A stretch of DNA of 44,509 bases, from positions 1 to 44,509 of the forward strand of contig NZ_JADNYM010000034.1 in the NCBI RefSeq assembly GCF_015708085.1, in the 5' to 3' direction. This stretch comes from Arthrobacter terrae. GTDB taxonomy: Bacteria > Actinomycetota > Actinomycetes > Actinomycetales > Micrococcaceae. Positions 37,101 through 44,509 of this stretch are shown piece by piece. The translations under genes and the position numbers were made by a program. How positions within the stretch are numbered: position 1 is the stretch's first letter; each line of letters opens with the position of its first letter. Under the pieces are notes generated by a model, which had not been told where the DNA came from, made no database searches, and was given only the letters and a program-made list of their open reading frames with translations.

Positions 37101-38360
37101 TCAAGGGTCGCCGCGGCGACGAGCACATCGTCCCGCACGTCCTCCGGCCAGTCGTTCGGGCCGCAGACCGACGCCGATAATCCGCGCCGGAAGCACCTGC
37201 AGCCGAGGGAACGCCCCGAGGAACCGCAGCAGCCGCGGAGCTTTCACGGGCTCGGTGCCGGCCAACATCGGCAGCACCAGGAAGCGCTGCGCGATCCGCT
37301 GCAGCTGCTGGGTTCCAACTGTGGGGAACCAGCGCCGCCGGTGGACCGCAGCAAGAGTCCGGTGCGTCGGCCATCCTTGAGCTGCCCGCCCGGCTGCCAG
37401 CACGCGTGCTGCACAGACCGCGTCCTGAATGGCCAGATTGATACCCACGCCCCCGATCGGAGACATCGCATGAGCTGCGTCCCCAATGAACAATATTCCC
37501 GGCTTCGACCATCTCCTTAACCGGTCCAACCGCACCGTCAGCGTGCTCACATCATCGAAACCTGCCAGCTCCGCCACGTTTCCGGCCAGTTCCGGAATCA
37601 GCTCCGCAACGGACTTCCTTAGTGCTTCAATCCCGGCGGCCCGAACACGTTCATCCCCGCCCTTGGGAATCACATAGGCGATCTGCCAGTAATCGCCTCG
37701 ATCGATCGCCAGCACCACCCGGCCCGGGCCAAAATGCATGTCCAGCCCCTTTTCCGATCCGGCTGCCCGGCCAAGCCGGAACCACAGCACGTCCATCGGA
37801 GCACCATACTCCCGTGGCCGCAGGCCGGCGCACCGGCGCAGCGCTGAATTCCGACCGTCGGCAGCCACCGTCAGTTTGGCGCTCACCTGTACGGCTCCGT
37901 CCGGCCCCCGCGCCCGGACTCCGCGGACAGCTTCGCCGTCTGTCAGTAGGTCAACGGCTTCATGGCTGCGCAGCAACCTGAAGCTGGGAAGCTGCTGGGC
38001 GGCTTGCGCCAAAACGTTCAGGAAGTCCGCTTGTGGCATGAACCGGATGTAGGGATGCGCCGTCCGCAACCGTGAGAAATCCGCCACGCGGTAGGTTCCG
38101 TCGGCAAAGGTGGTGTGCAGCTCTGCGACGTCCCGGTGCGGGACCCGCTCCGTGTCCCCCGCCAGGCCCAGCTGGTCCAACACATCCAAAGTAGACGGGT
38201 GCACCGTATCGCCGCGGAAGTCCCGGATGAAGTCCGGATGTTTTTCCAACACAGTCACGTCCAGCCCTTGGCGCGCCAGCAGCAGGCCAAGCATCATGCC
38301 CGCCGGGCCGCCACCGACAATGCAGACATCCGTTCTGTACTCCGTGACAATACCGTCCAT
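37101..38360 (-). CDS. FAD-dependent oxidoreductase (PHBH/UbiH-type), possibly frameshifted near its C terminus
   Basis: 419 residues from ATG 38360. Rossmann FAD motif VCIVGGGPAGMMLGLLLA at residues 12-29, E of VLEKHP, an RGDTVHPSTLDVLDQLGL segment, and the second FAD motif FIGDAAHAMSPIGGVGINLA. This is the class A aromatic-hydroxylase-like fold. An upstream ATG at 38417 lies inside the pdxS terminator hairpin, so an internal start (38372, 38369 or 38360) is preferred. After GVGLRPE the annotated frame uses rare codons and ends at 37101, while another frame with better third-position GC runs on to a stop at 36986, suggesting an indel near 37150. Substrate unknown. Convergent with the M3 gene. 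Confidence 0.82.
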   Translation of the reverse strand: MDGIVTEYRTDVCIVGGGPAGMMLGLLLARQGLDVTVLEKHPDFIRDFRGDTVHPSTLDVLDQLGLAGDTERVPHRDVAELHTTFADGTYRVADFSRLRTAHPYIRFMPQADFLNVLAQAAQQLPSFRLLRSHEAVDLLTDGEAVRGVRARGPDGAVQVSAKLTVAADGRNSALRRCAGLRPREYGAPMDVLWFRLGRAAGSEKGLDMHFGPGRVVLAIDRGDYWQIAYVIPKGGDERVRAAGIEALRKSVAELIPELAGNVAELAGFDDVSTLTVRLDRLRRWSKPGILFIGDAAHAMSPIGGVGINLAIQDAVCAARVLAAGRAAQGWPTHRTLAAVHRRRWFPTVGTQQLQRIAQRFLVLPMLAGTEPVKAPRLLRFLGAFPRLQVLPARIIGVGLRPERLAGGRAGRCARRRGDP

Positions 38361-38401
38361 GCTGACCATCATGGCCCGCGCGTTGTCCCGCGACAACCAC
38401 G

Positions 38402-38439
38402 CAAACGGGTCCGTCACCCGATGGTGACGGACCCGTTTG
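38402..38439 (-). terminator. Very strong hairpin terminator of pdxS
   Basis: A perfect 17-bp stem (38402-38418 with 38423-38439) and a 4-nt loop (CGAT on the plus strand), 14 bp after the pdxS stop. It continues into TTTG without a long U-run. It must act before the downstream FAD gene. Confidence 0.8.
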
Positions 38440-38452
38440 GACGATGCGGAGG

Positions 38453-39391
38453 TTACCAGCCGCGCGTTGCCAAACGGTGCGGCTCCGGAATCTCGTCAAC
38501 GTTGATGCCGACCATAGCCTCGCCCAAACCGCGGGAGACTTTGGCGATAACATCGGCGTCATCGAAGAATGTTGTTGCCTTGACAACGGCAGCCGCCCGC
38601 TCGGCCGGGTTCCCGGATTTGAAAATTCCGGAACCCACGAAAACGCCATCCGCGCCGAGCTGCATCATCATCGCTGCATCGGAGGGAGTGGCAATACCGC
38701 CGGCCGTGAAGAGCACCACAGGAAGCTTGCCCGTGGCGGCGATTTCCTTCACGAGTTCATATGGTGCCTGCAGTTCCTTGGCCGCAACGTACAGTTCGTC
38801 CTCGGCCAACGATGACAGCCGCTGGATCTCGGCGCGGATCTGGCGCATGTGCATAGTGGCATTCGAAACGTCACCGGTACCTGCCTCACCCTTGGAACGG
38901 ATCATCGCCGCGCCCTCGTTGATCCGGCGAAGTGCTTCGCCGAGATTCGTTGCTCCACAAACGAACGGAACGGTGAAGTTCCACTTGTCGATGTGGTGGG
39001 CGTAGTCGGCGGGAGTCAAGACCTCAGACTCGTCAATGTAGTCCACGCCCAAGGACTGCAGCACCTGGGCCTCAACGAAATGTCCGATCCGGGCCTTAGC
39101 CATCACGGGAACGGAAACCGCCTCGATGATCTTGTCGATCATGTCAGGGTCGCTCATCCGCGAAACGCCACCCTGCGCACGAATATCCGCCGGGACGCGC
39201 TCCAGCGCCATGACCGCGACGGCGCCGGCATCTTCTGCGATGCGTGCTTGTTCGACGTTAATGACGTCCATAATGACGCCGCCCTTAAGCATTTCGGCCA
39301 TGCCGCGCTTGACCCGGCTGCTGCCGGTTACCCCGGCCGCGGTCCCGCCGCTGACAGGACCGGATACGGGCGTTACCTCAGGTGTAGACAC
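38453..39391 (-). CDS. pdxS: Pyridoxal 5'-phosphate synthase lyase subunit PdxS
   Basis: (beta-alpha)8 enzyme that condenses ribose-5-phosphate, glyceraldehyde-3-phosphate and ammonia (from PdxT) to PLP. 312 residues; the core starts near residue 25 ([20 protein letters not shown]). Probable catalytic residues by family: D42 and K99 ([11 protein letters not shown]). Conserved [20 protein letters not shown]-type and [12 protein letters not shown] segments are present. GTG 39391 with AGGGG 5 nt upstream. The N-terminal 20 residues are Ser/Gly/Thr-rich and dispensable by comparison. Upstream DNA holds a 27-bp palindrome. PdxT is encoded 6.5 kb away. Confidence 0.96.
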   Translation of the reverse strand: MSTPEVTPVSGPVSGGTAAGVTGSSRVKRGMAEMLKGGVIMDVINVEQARIAEDAGAVAVMALERVPADIRAQGGVSRMSDPDMIDKIIEAVSVPVMAKARIGHFVEAQVLQSLGVDYIDESEVLTPADYAHHIDKWNFTVPFVCGATNLGEALRRINEGAAMIRSKGEAGTGDVSNATMHMRQIRAEIQRLSSLAEDELYVAAKELQAPYELVKEIAATGKLPVVLFTAGGIATPSDAAMMMQLGADGVFVGSGIFKSGNPAERAAAVVKATTFFDDADVIAKVSRGLGEAMVGINVDEIPEPHRLATRGW

Positions 39392-39480
39392 AAAAACCCC
39401 TATGGGAAAGTAGATGAGAGCCTCTTGCGCAAGGCGTAACTAGTCAGACTGAACTAGACACTTCAATCTTAGACCTCCGG

Positions 39481-39507
39481 ACGTACCGCAAAATATTTGC
39501 GTTACGT
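39481..39507 (-). promoter_or_regulatory. 27-bp palindrome upstream of pdxS
   Basis: ACGTACCGCAAA (39481-39492) and TTTGCGTTACGT (39496-39507) are reverse complements at 11 of 12 positions around a 3-nt ATA centre, 90 bp upstream of the pdxS start and 66 bp after pgsA. Candidate operator for a dimeric regulator, or the pgsA transcript terminator. Confidence 0.5.
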
Positions 39508-39572
39508 TATCCGGGCGGGAATGAGCGGTGCCTGATACGGGGCAAGAGCCAGCAGGATGCCGTGCCGCGGTT

Positions 39573-40286
39573 TTATGGATTAAGGCGGGCTTCCCCCGCC
39601 CGGGTCTCCCGGCTGCCTTCCTGGTCTCTTTCGGTGCCCCCGCTCAGCATCGTGCCGGCGTCACTGGCACCGCCGCCGTCGAGCATAAACGCCTGCCCGC
39701 GGACGGTGAGGATCCGCTGGAAGACCGTGTACAGACTGGCTGCGGCCAACAGGATCAGGACGATCAACAGCAGAATATTGTTGATGCCCAGGCCTACCAG
39801 TCCGGTTGCCACCAGCACCGATACCAGGCGGTCCGATCGTTCAGCGATGCCGACATTAGCCGTCATGCCCAGGCCCTCGGCCCGCGCTTTAGCATACGAA
39901 ACGATGCTTCCGAGGACCAAACACACCAGGGCCATGACCGCTATGGTGTGGTTGTTGCCGCCGGTGTAGAACCAGACAATAATCCCGGCGAACACCGCGC
40001 CGTCGCCCACGCGGTCCAAAGTGGAATCGAGGAAAGCACCCCACCGTCCGGAACGGCCAAGTGCCCGGGCCATCAGTCCATCGACGATATCCGAAAAAAC
40101 GAAGAAGGTGATGACCACAGTTCCCCAGAAAAGCTGACCGAGCGGATACCAGATCAGCGCCCCTGCGGCCACCCCCAACGTCCCGACAATAGTGACTGCG
40201 TCCGGCGAGATACCCCACCGCACCAAGAGGTTGGCCACTGGGGAGAAAATTCCGGCAAAGAGTGCACGCGCATACTTATTGAGCAT
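39573..40286 (-). CDS. pgsA: CDP-alcohol phosphatidyltransferase (probable phosphatidylinositol-phosphate synthase PgsA)
   Basis: 237 residues from ATG 40286, which overlaps the HIT stop by 11 bp; a longer upstream frame reads through HIT and is rejected. Multi-pass membrane enzyme. The CDP-alcohol motif is complete: D66, D69, G70, A73, R74, G83, D87, D91. By location after HIT and thrS it corresponds to the actinobacterial enzyme that joins CDP-diacylglycerol and inositol-3-phosphate. The usual next genes, PIM acyltransferase and PimA, are absent here. The last 30 residues are polar and low-complexity. Confidence 0.9.
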   Translation of the reverse strand: MLNKYARALFAGIFSPVANLLVRWGISPDAVTIVGTLGVAAGALIWYPLGQLFWGTVVITFFVFSDIVDGLMARALGRSGRWGAFLDSTLDRVGDGAVFAGIIVWFYTGGNNHTIAVMALVCLVLGSIVSYAKARAEGLGMTANVGIAERSDRLVSVLVATGLVGLGINNILLLIVLILLAAASLYTVFQRILTVRGQAFMLDGGGASDAGTMLSGGTERDQEGSRETRAGEARLNP

Positions 40287-40908
40287 GGTCCACTTCAGTG
40301 TCTTCCACAGCAGCTTCGGTCCATGCCTGCGCCACCTGGCGCCGGACATCTCCCAAAGTCTGCGTGATGGCCTTGGTCTGGGCAATGATAGGCAGGAAAT
40401 TTCCATCGCCACCCCACCGCGGCACCACATGCTGGTGCAGATGTGCGGAAATTCCGGCACCGCCGGTTACGCCCTGGTTCATACCCAAATTAAACCCCGA
40501 GGCATGGGAAACCTTTCGCAACACGCGCATAGCCTGTTGGGCCAGCGCCGCAAACTCCGCTGTTTCCGCCACCGTCAGATCCGTGTAGTCCGGAATGTGC
40601 CGGTAAGGACAGACCAGGAGATGCCCGGGATTATAGGGATAAAGGTTTAGCACTACGTAAGCGGTCTCACCGCGGTAGACAATGAGAGACTCCTCATCGG
40701 TGCGTGATGGAGCCACACAGAACGGGCACTCATCCTTGTGGAACTGGTCCTGGCCACCCTGAATGTAGGCCAACCGGTGCGGCGTCCACAGGCGCTGAAA
40801 AGCGTCCGGCACGCCAGGGAGCACAAAATCATCCTGCGCCGTGCCAGACTCTCCGGGCCTGGCCGCTTTGCCAGTGCCCGCTCCAGAGCTATCATCGTCG
40901 TTCTTCAC
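40276..40908 (-). CDS. HIT-domain protein (HIT-like nucleotide hydrolase/transferase)
   Basis: 210 residues from GTG 40908 (VKNDDDSSG), 16 bp after thrS. A disordered polar head of about 35 residues precedes the HIT domain, with a zinc-type CPFCVAP segment, VVLNLYPYNPGHLLVCPYRH, NQGVTGGAGISAH and the catalytic histidine triad SAHLHQHVVPRW. Probably a dinucleoside-polyphosphate phosphorylase or adenylyl hydrolase; the substrate cannot be told from sequence. Located between thrS and pgsA as in most actinobacteria. Confidence 0.9.
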   Translation of the reverse strand: MKNDDDSSGAGTGKAARPGESGTAQDDFVLPGVPDAFQRLWTPHRLAYIQGGQDQFHKDECPFCVAPSRTDEESLIVYRGETAYVVLNLYPYNPGHLLVCPYRHIPDYTDLTVAETAEFAALAQQAMRVLRKVSHASGFNLGMNQGVTGGAGISAHLHQHVVPRWGGDGNFLPIIAQTKAITQTLGDVRRQVAQAWTEAAVEDTEVDHAQ

Positions 40909-40924
40909 AGTAGCCCGCCTACCC

Positions 40925-42946
40925 TTACGCGGTCCGGTTCCGGACAGCGTCAACAATCCGGGACACGGCCTCGTCCACCGGCACCCCGTTGTCTTGGCTG
41001 CCGTCGCGGAACCGGAAAGACACCGCCGAGGCATCGACGTCGTCGCCCCCGGCAATCAAGACAAACGGCACTTTGTCCTTGCTCGCGGTTCGGATTTTCT
41101 TTGGGAACCTATCCGAGGACGTATCCACTTCGGCACGGATGCCTTGAGCCTTGAGTTTGTCGACTACGTCGAACATGTACTCGTTAAAGGTCTCCGCCAC
41201 GGGAATGGCCACTACCTGCACAGGTGCTAGCCACGCAGGGAACGCCCCGGCGTAATGTTCTGTCAGGACTGCCATGAACCTCTCCACCGAACCGAAGAGG
41301 GCGCGGTGAATCATCACAGGGCGCTGCCGGGTGCCGTCGGCTGCCTGGTATTCCAGTTCAAAACGCTCCGGCAGGTTGAAATCGAGCTGGATTGTTGACA
41401 TCTGCCAGGTCCGGCCGATTGCGTCTCTTGCCTGCACCGAGATTTTAGGACCGTAGAAGGCCGCGCCGCCCGGGTCCGGAACCAAGTCCAGCCCCGAAGC
41501 CTCCGCAACCTCCGCAAGCGTCCTGGTGGCTTCATCCCAGGCATCATCGGAACCAACAGACTTCTCCGGGTCCTTGGTCGAAAGCTCCAAGTAAAAGTCT
41601 TCCAACCCGTAGTCCTTGAGCAGATCCAGCACAAAGTTCAGCGTGGTGGTCAGTTCACCCTTCATCTGCTCGCGGGTGCAATAGATGTGGGCATCATCCT
41701 GAGTCATGCCGCGGACCCGGGTCAGCCCGTGGATGACGCCGGACTTTTCATAGCGATAGACGGATCCGAACTCGAAGAGCCGTAGTGGCAGTTCACGATA
41801 CGAACGGCCGCGGGAGCGGAAAACCAGATTATGCATAGGGCAGTTCATCGGCTTGAGGTAGTAATCAACCCCGGGCTTGCGGACGGTGCCGTCATCGTTA
41901 AGTTCCGCGTCCACGTGCATGGGCGGGAACATGCCATCTTTGTACCAGTCCAAGTGCCCGGACACTTCATACAGATTGGCCTTGGTGATGTGCGGGGTAT
42001 AAACGAACTCGTACCCGGCCTCGACATGCCGTTGCCGGGAGTAATCTTCCATCGTCTTACGGATAATTCCGCCCTTGGGATGGAAAATCGGCAGGCCGGA
42101 GCCCAGTTCGTCAGGGAAGGAAAAGAGGTCCAGCTCAATGCCCAGCTTGCGGTGATCCCGTCGCTCGGCTTCAGCGATCCGTTCCTGATACGCCTTCAGT
42201 GCATCCTTGGTAGGCCACGCCGTCCCGTAAATGCGCTGCAGCTGCTTGTTGTTCTGGTTTCCCCGCCAGTAGGCAGCGGCGCTCCGAGTCAGGGCAAAAG
42301 CATTGGAGATCAGCTTCGTATTAGGCAGATGCGGGCCACGACAAAGATCGCACCAGAGCGTGGTCCCCTCTTTGCGCTCAACATTGTCATAAATGGTCAG
42401 CTCTGCGCCGCCCACCTCAACATTGGAACCATCCTCCGCCGAGGCTGCGTCCGTGCCAGTGGAACCCTTGATCCCGATCAACTCGAGTTTGTAGGGCTCG
42501 TCCTTCATTGCCTCCCGTGCCTGATCTTCCGTGACGACGCGGCGGACAAACTTTTGGTTGCTGTTGATGATCTTCTGCATCATCTTTTCCAGCTGCTTAA
42601 GATCCTCGGGGGTAAAAGGCTCTTCAACGTCAAAATCAAAGTAAAAGCCATCGGTAATATAGGGACCGATTCCCAATTTGGCGTCCGGACGCAACTGCTG
42701 AACGGCCTGCGCCATTACGTGGGCGCTCGAGTGCCGGAGTACGTTGAGTCCGTCCGGAGAATCAATAGTGACAGGTTCGACGGCGGAACCGGGCTCTAGC
42801 GGCTGGTCCAAATCCTTCAGCTCGCCGTCCACGCGCATGACGACGACGTCGCGACGCTCGAAGAAGAGTTCGGCACCTGTTGTGCCCGTGTTCACCGTGG
42901 TCTCTTCGCCGTCGACGTTAAGGGTGATCTGAGTATCCACTGGCAC
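40925..42946 (-). CDS. thrS: Threonyl-tRNA synthetase ThrS
   Basis: Class II synthetase charging tRNA-Thr. 673 residues from GTG 42946, with GGAG 5 nt upstream; longer readings run into the broken DUF222 gene and are rejected. Domains: TGS (1-65, [15 protein letters not shown]), editing domain ([25 protein letters not shown]), catalytic core with zinc ligands in [12 protein letters not shown] and DDAHIYC, motif 2 [15 protein letters not shown], motif 3 [17 protein letters not shown], and the C-terminal anticodon-binding domain. First of the thrS-HIT-pgsA unit. Confidence 0.97.
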   Translation of the reverse strand: MPVDTQITLNVDGEETTVNTGTTGAELFFERRDVVVMRVDGELKDLDQPLEPGSAVEPVTIDSPDGLNVLRHSSAHVMAQAVQQLRPDAKLGIGPYITDGFYFDFDVEEPFTPEDLKQLEKMMQKIINSNQKFVRRVVTEDQAREAMKDEPYKLELIGIKGSTGTDAASAEDGSNVEVGGAELTIYDNVERKEGTTLWCDLCRGPHLPNTKLISNAFALTRSAAAYWRGNQNNKQLQRIYGTAWPTKDALKAYQERIAEAERRDHRKLGIELDLFSFPDELGSGLPIFHPKGGIIRKTMEDYSRQRHVEAGYEFVYTPHITKANLYEVSGHLDWYKDGMFPPMHVDAELNDDGTVRKPGVDYYLKPMNCPMHNLVFRSRGRSYRELPLRLFEFGSVYRYEKSGVIHGLTRVRGMTQDDAHIYCTREQMKGELTTTLNFVLDLLKDYGLEDFYLELSTKDPEKSVGSDDAWDEATRTLAEVAEASGLDLVPDPGGAAFYGPKISVQARDAIGRTWQMSTIQLDFNLPERFELEYQAADGTRQRPVMIHRALFGSVERFMAVLTEHYAGAFPAWLAPVQVVAIPVAETFNEYMFDVVDKLKAQGIRAEVDTSSDRFPKKIRTASKDKVPFVLIAGGDDVDASAVSFRFRDGSQDNGVPVDEAVSRIVDAVRNRTA

Positions 42947-42976
42947 TGCTGCTCCTAATTTCGCGTCTGTAGCTCC

Positions 42977-43005
42977 GTCTAAGCAACATACGAGGGCTGC
43001 TGTAA
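42977..43005 (-). promoter_or_regulatory. Possible sigma-70-type promoter of thrS
   Basis: On the minus strand TTACAG (43000-43005), 17 nt, then TTAGAC (42977-42982), about 30 bp upstream of the thrS start. Boxes are weak matches to the consensus. Confidence 0.25.
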
Positions 43006-43107
43006 GCTCTTGACGATCGTACTGGGAACATCCCGCGCCGACCAACATCACTCTCCCGGCTGCAGGGCGTCTGTCCGGTTCGAGAGCAGATGGACGGGAG
43101 CCCATTA

Positions 43108-44390
43108 CTACCAACGGTTCTCCTTCATCAGCGCCGCGGTGATGATGGTGCGGGCGAAGTTTTGGGCGTCTTTGAGGTTGTCGTGGTGGGTGTTGCGGAT
43201 CCAGGGGTTCCCGGCGTAGCGGGCTGTCGTCTCTTCGCCCAAGGCGGTGCCAGCTCCGGTGTTTAGGCCGGTGGTGGTGTGGTGGTGGTGGAAGCGTGGG
43301 CGCGGGTGTTGGCGGGTGTTGGGTCCGTATTTCAGGTAGGGGATTCCGTCGTCCATGGTGACTTCCAGGATCCCGGCGTGGACCAGGGAGTGGCAGGAAG
43401 GGCATAGGGCGCACATGTTGGATACGGCGGTGGGTCCGCCGCGGGAGTACCAGATGACGTGGTGGATATCGCACCAGGACGCGGGCCGGTTACAGCCCGG
43501 ACGGACGCACCCGCCGTCGCGGACGGACACCGGCCCGGCGCTGGGCCGGTGTTGCGAGCCTGACCGCGGTCCCCAGATCCAGGACGGCACCGTTGGTGCC
43601 CAGGACGGCTCGTTCAAACGACGTGTCACACACCATTCTCGCCAGCGTGCCGGGACTGATACTGCCCAATCCGTCACACCACGACGGCATCGGATCCAAC
43701 GGCGTTAACCCACCAGCACCAGACAAACCCTGCTCCGGAAGTACCTCTGGTTCTGAACCAAAAAACCACGAAGACCCGGGGCTGGTGGAATCAGTGGTGC
43801 TGCTGTCAGTGGTACTGCTGTCAGTGGTGCTGGTGGTGGTGTCCCAGCCGACGCTGGTGTTCTCCGGACCTACTCCGCCTGGCCAGCCGCTGTCCTCCGG
43901 CGCACCGTCCGGGTCCGCCCAGCCCGACGGCAGATCCGACGGTTCGGCCGGTACAGGTCCGGGTCGGACGGGCACGGCACAGCTTTCCTGTGAACCGTGG
44001 TCTTCTGCGTCGGGATCTGCTGGGGTTTGTGGTGCTGCCGGTACCGGTCCGACCGTCAAGGCCAGCCGTGCTCCCGGTTCCGGGGACTCCAGTAACTCCG
44101 GTAATTCCAATGGCTCCGGGAATTCCAGTGGTTCCAGTGATTCCGGTGATTGTGATGGTGCCGGTGGTTCTGGTGGTTCTGCTGGTTTTGGTTGGTTTCC
44201 CAGGGTTTGTCGGAGGATGGCGGCGTCCTTGTCCGGGAAGCTGCGGAGCTGGTCAAAAGTGGTCGTAATCGTGATACGGGCCGGTCGCCTGCCCGGCCGG
44301 AGCCTACCGGCCCTACTCGGACCACAACGGGTACCACCGACACCCCTGCCCGTCCCCGGACCCGTCCCTGTCACTGTCTCTGTTGTGTTT
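43108..44390 (-). pseudogene. DUF222 / HNH endonuclease (13E12-type), broken by IS21 element and a frameshift
   Basis: The C-terminal two-thirds of a DUF222-HNH protein. From the IS boundary inward it reads GRLRPGRRPARITITTTFDQL (a DUF222 segment), then a long low-complexity linker (PEPLE and TTDSS repeats), then LARMVCDTSFERAVLGTNG and VRLATPAQRRA. The next residues should be the [19 protein letters not shown] and [21 protein letters not shown] motif (CxxC, HH, then CPSCH), but these are one frame over. Deleting one base in the CCGG run at about 43530-43536 would join the two. That run lies in a 9-bp hairpin, so the indel could be a sequencing artefact. The N-terminal half is missing beyond the insertion element. 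Not functional as it stands. Confidence 0.85.
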
Positions 44391-44509
44391 CGTCAAGTTA
44401 AAGTAGGCCATTTCGGCGCTAAGAATCAGGCCACTGCGGCACGTCTTTAGGCCATTTCAGCTGTCTGCTCATTTCATCAACGCATTTTTGACCCGGTAGG
44501 ACTCGCCGC
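44391..44509 (-). mobile_element. IS21-family element, right terminal part (continues off the window)
   Basis: The element begins with TGTTGTGTTTCGTC at 44391 and carries three imperfect repeats of AGGCCAnTnCnGC at 44405, 44428 and 44449. The spacings of 23 and 21 bp (two helical turns) are typical of the multiple transposase-binding repeats at IS21 ends. An istB C terminus lies just inside. The exact boundary is judged from the TG start and loss of DUF222 similarity. Confidence 0.75.
44469..44509 (-). CDS. istB: IstB-type ATPase, last 12 residues (partial)
   Basis: From the right edge the minus strand reads GESYRVKNALMK and TGA (44469-44471). The GESYR-x-K pattern is the usual C terminus of IstB, the AAA+ helper ATPase of IS21 transposition. 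Very short, so identification leans on the adjacent IS21-like end. Confidence 0.6.
   Translation of the reverse strand, partial: GESYRVKNALMK

Noticed and set aside
40287-40460. Long N-terminal extension of pgsA
   Set aside because: It is read from within the HIT gene in another frame; the ATG at 40286 overlapping the HIT stop fits the family start.

Overview
The window is a 44.5 kb stretch of high-GC actinobacterial chromosome. The proteins, the GTG-rich start codons, the DUF222/HNH (13E12-type) genes at both edges and the gene order suggest Micrococcaceae (Arthrobacter and relatives). Family-level placement is an inference from remembered homologues, not from a search. The order thrS - HIT - pgsA - pdxS - pdxT - yebC - ruvCAB - yajC - secDF - rel - PPIase - hisS - aspS - rarA - alaS - ruvX - mltG - aroE - aroC - aroK - aroB matches the conserved actinobacterial backbone also seen in mycobacteria. 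Most of the window is therefore ordinary core genome, read mainly on the minus strand.

Layout from left to right. 1-611: N-terminal part of a DUF222 protein leaving the window. 830-10566: a tight minus-strand operon, DUF948 protein - small YtxH-like protein - alaS - ruvX - mltG - aroE - aroC - aroK - aroB - TPR protein. It couples alanyl-tRNA charging, Holliday-junction resolution, peptidoglycan chain release and the last shikimate-pathway steps to chorismate. 10794-13335: rpsD and rarA. 13445-14837: three plus-strand genes, a Vms1-like release factor (acVLRF1), a STAS-like small protein and a short unknown. 14894-18277: aspS and hisS. 18465-21663: plus-strand cyclophilin, DUF349 protein and an AbiEi-like protein. 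21674-27723: rel, secF, secD, yajC. 27838-31929: ruvB, ruvA, ruvC, yebC, pdxT. 32127-38360: a 6.5 kb block (asnB fusion, M3 peptidase, FAD oxidoreductase) lying between pdxT and pdxS, which are normally neighbours. 38453-42946: pdxS, pgsA, HIT, thrS. 43108-44509: a broken DUF222-HNH gene interrupted by the end of an IS21-family element.

Points of interest. (1) The asparagine synthetase carries a C-terminal domain resembling coenzyme F420-0:gamma-glutamyl ligase, in one 900-residue reading frame. (2) At least eleven short tandem duplications (15-39 bp units) sit in gene linkers, N- or C-terminal tails, stop-codon regions and intergenic DNA. In coding DNA the unit is always a multiple of three; three non-coding loci share a 16-bp period. 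(3) ruvC appears to start at CTG, in a CTGA overlap with the yebC stop. (4) pdxS and pdxT are split, and the usual patA/pimA pair after pgsA is missing. (5) Two genes, the right-hand DUF222 gene and the FAD oxidoreductase, look frameshifted. No tRNA, rRNA, CRISPR or prophage was recognised.
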